The notes beneath the pieces were generated by a model. It was not told where the DNA came from. It searched no databases and saw only the letters and a list, made by a program, of their open reading frames with translations. Position numbers and translations under genes: made by a program. Below, one piece after another: positions 63,760-64,000 of a stretch of 64,000 bases of DNA (within the stretch, counting starts at the first letter, position 1; every line of letters begins with the position of its first letter). The DNA is from Sphingobacterium sp. GVS05A (GTDB taxonomy: Bacteria > Bacteroidota > Bacteroidia > Sphingobacteriales > Sphingobacteriaceae), in contig NZ_JAHXYR010000010.1 of the NCBI RefSeq assembly GCF_019969845.1, forward strand, positions 62,001 to 126,000. Reading direction: 5' to 3'.

Positions 63760-64000
63760 TTAAAAATATGTCTATGTCAAATTAATGTGTCATAAAACAC
63801 CTCATATGCTCAACAAACACGTAACAATTCGAGCGGTAAAGGTAAATAAAAAATATGTATCTAAAATTGTCGTTTATGTAAAAAGATCATCAATTTGACT
63901 TTTATATAAAAAAAATCAGATTTATAGTGTACTGATTAAACCATTTAATACGTTATGCTGTCATAATAACAAAGACAATAGCATAGAGTTTTGTCTTACT

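Noticed and set aside
1..64000. tRNA, rRNA or CRISPR loci
   Set aside because: I found no cloverleaf with a TTCGAATC-type arm, no rRNA motif and no regularly spaced repeat-spacer array. The only GGTTCGA match (near 60630) is inside the RluA-family coding region.

Overview
The window reads as chromosomal DNA of a Bacteroidota species, most likely Sphingobacteriaceae (Sphingobacterium or a close relative). The evidence is a SusC/SusD pair, a TamA-type outer-membrane protein made as a lipoprotein, several lipoproteins with Bacteroidota-style signals, OmpA proteins with calcium-binding repeats, many AT-rich promoters of the form TTTG / TAnnTTTG, and almost no Shine-Dalgarno sites. I see no tRNA, rRNA, CRISPR array, prophage or insertion sequence. 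Most of the window is ordinary core genome, with several unusual points inside it.

Layout. 1-6.8 kb: the 5' part of tamL, divergent from an RNA 2'-O-methyltransferase gene, then a VOC protein, an MFS exporter, an ABC-2 type exporter pair and a frameshifted GNAT acetyltransferase. 6.9-9.6 kb: topoisomerase IV subunit A. 9.8-11.7 kb: msrA and a Tat-exported asparaginase. 12.2-23.3 kb: a murein-peptide scavenging region with a C40 endopeptidase, an Ala-Glu epimerase, SusC, SusD, an M14 carboxypeptidase, an LD-carboxypeptidase and a dihydroorotase. 23.4-28.2 kb: a PhoB-like regulator, a TlpA-type lipoprotein and alaS. 28.6-33.3 kb: two double-domain Usp proteins and two tandem OmpA paralogues. 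33.6-40.4 kb: a DEAD-box helicase, acyl-CoA synthetase, rlmB and dnaX. 40.7-46.9 kb: a transglutaminase-like protein, two lipoproteins and a TonB-dependent receptor. 47.3-50.0 kb: an ABC system with a His-rich permease plus a DUF3299 protein. 50.1-54.7 kb: rsmE, a CorC-type protein, ppa, a DedA protein, a HIT protein and greA. 54.8-59.2 kb: a two-component pair joined to a degenerate S9 peptidase. 59.3-63.8 kb: DUF4286, DUF983, a small membrane protein, an RluA-family gene and an Mla-type lipid transport operon.

How the genes work together. The C40 endopeptidase and the epimerase form one transcript. With the nearby LD-carboxypeptidase, M14 enzyme and SusCD pair they look like a pathway that imports and dismantles peptidoglycan peptides. 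The ABC transporter with a His-rich permease loop lies behind a perfect 7-1-7 palindrome of Fur-family geometry that overlaps its promoter, which suggests metal-controlled metal transport. The PhoB-like regulator and the TonB receptor operon share TGKTAAY-like repeats with an 11-bp period, which suggests one regulon.

The points most worth a second look are: an A10 slippery run in dnaX where both alternative frames stop within a few codons; an S9-family lipoprotein that has lost its catalytic Ser and His and is encoded just upstream of a sensor kinase; the palindromic operator of the His-rich ABC system; a 12-copy AAAC microsatellite in front of a usp gene; and a dispersed intergenic repeat family whose head abuts start codons.
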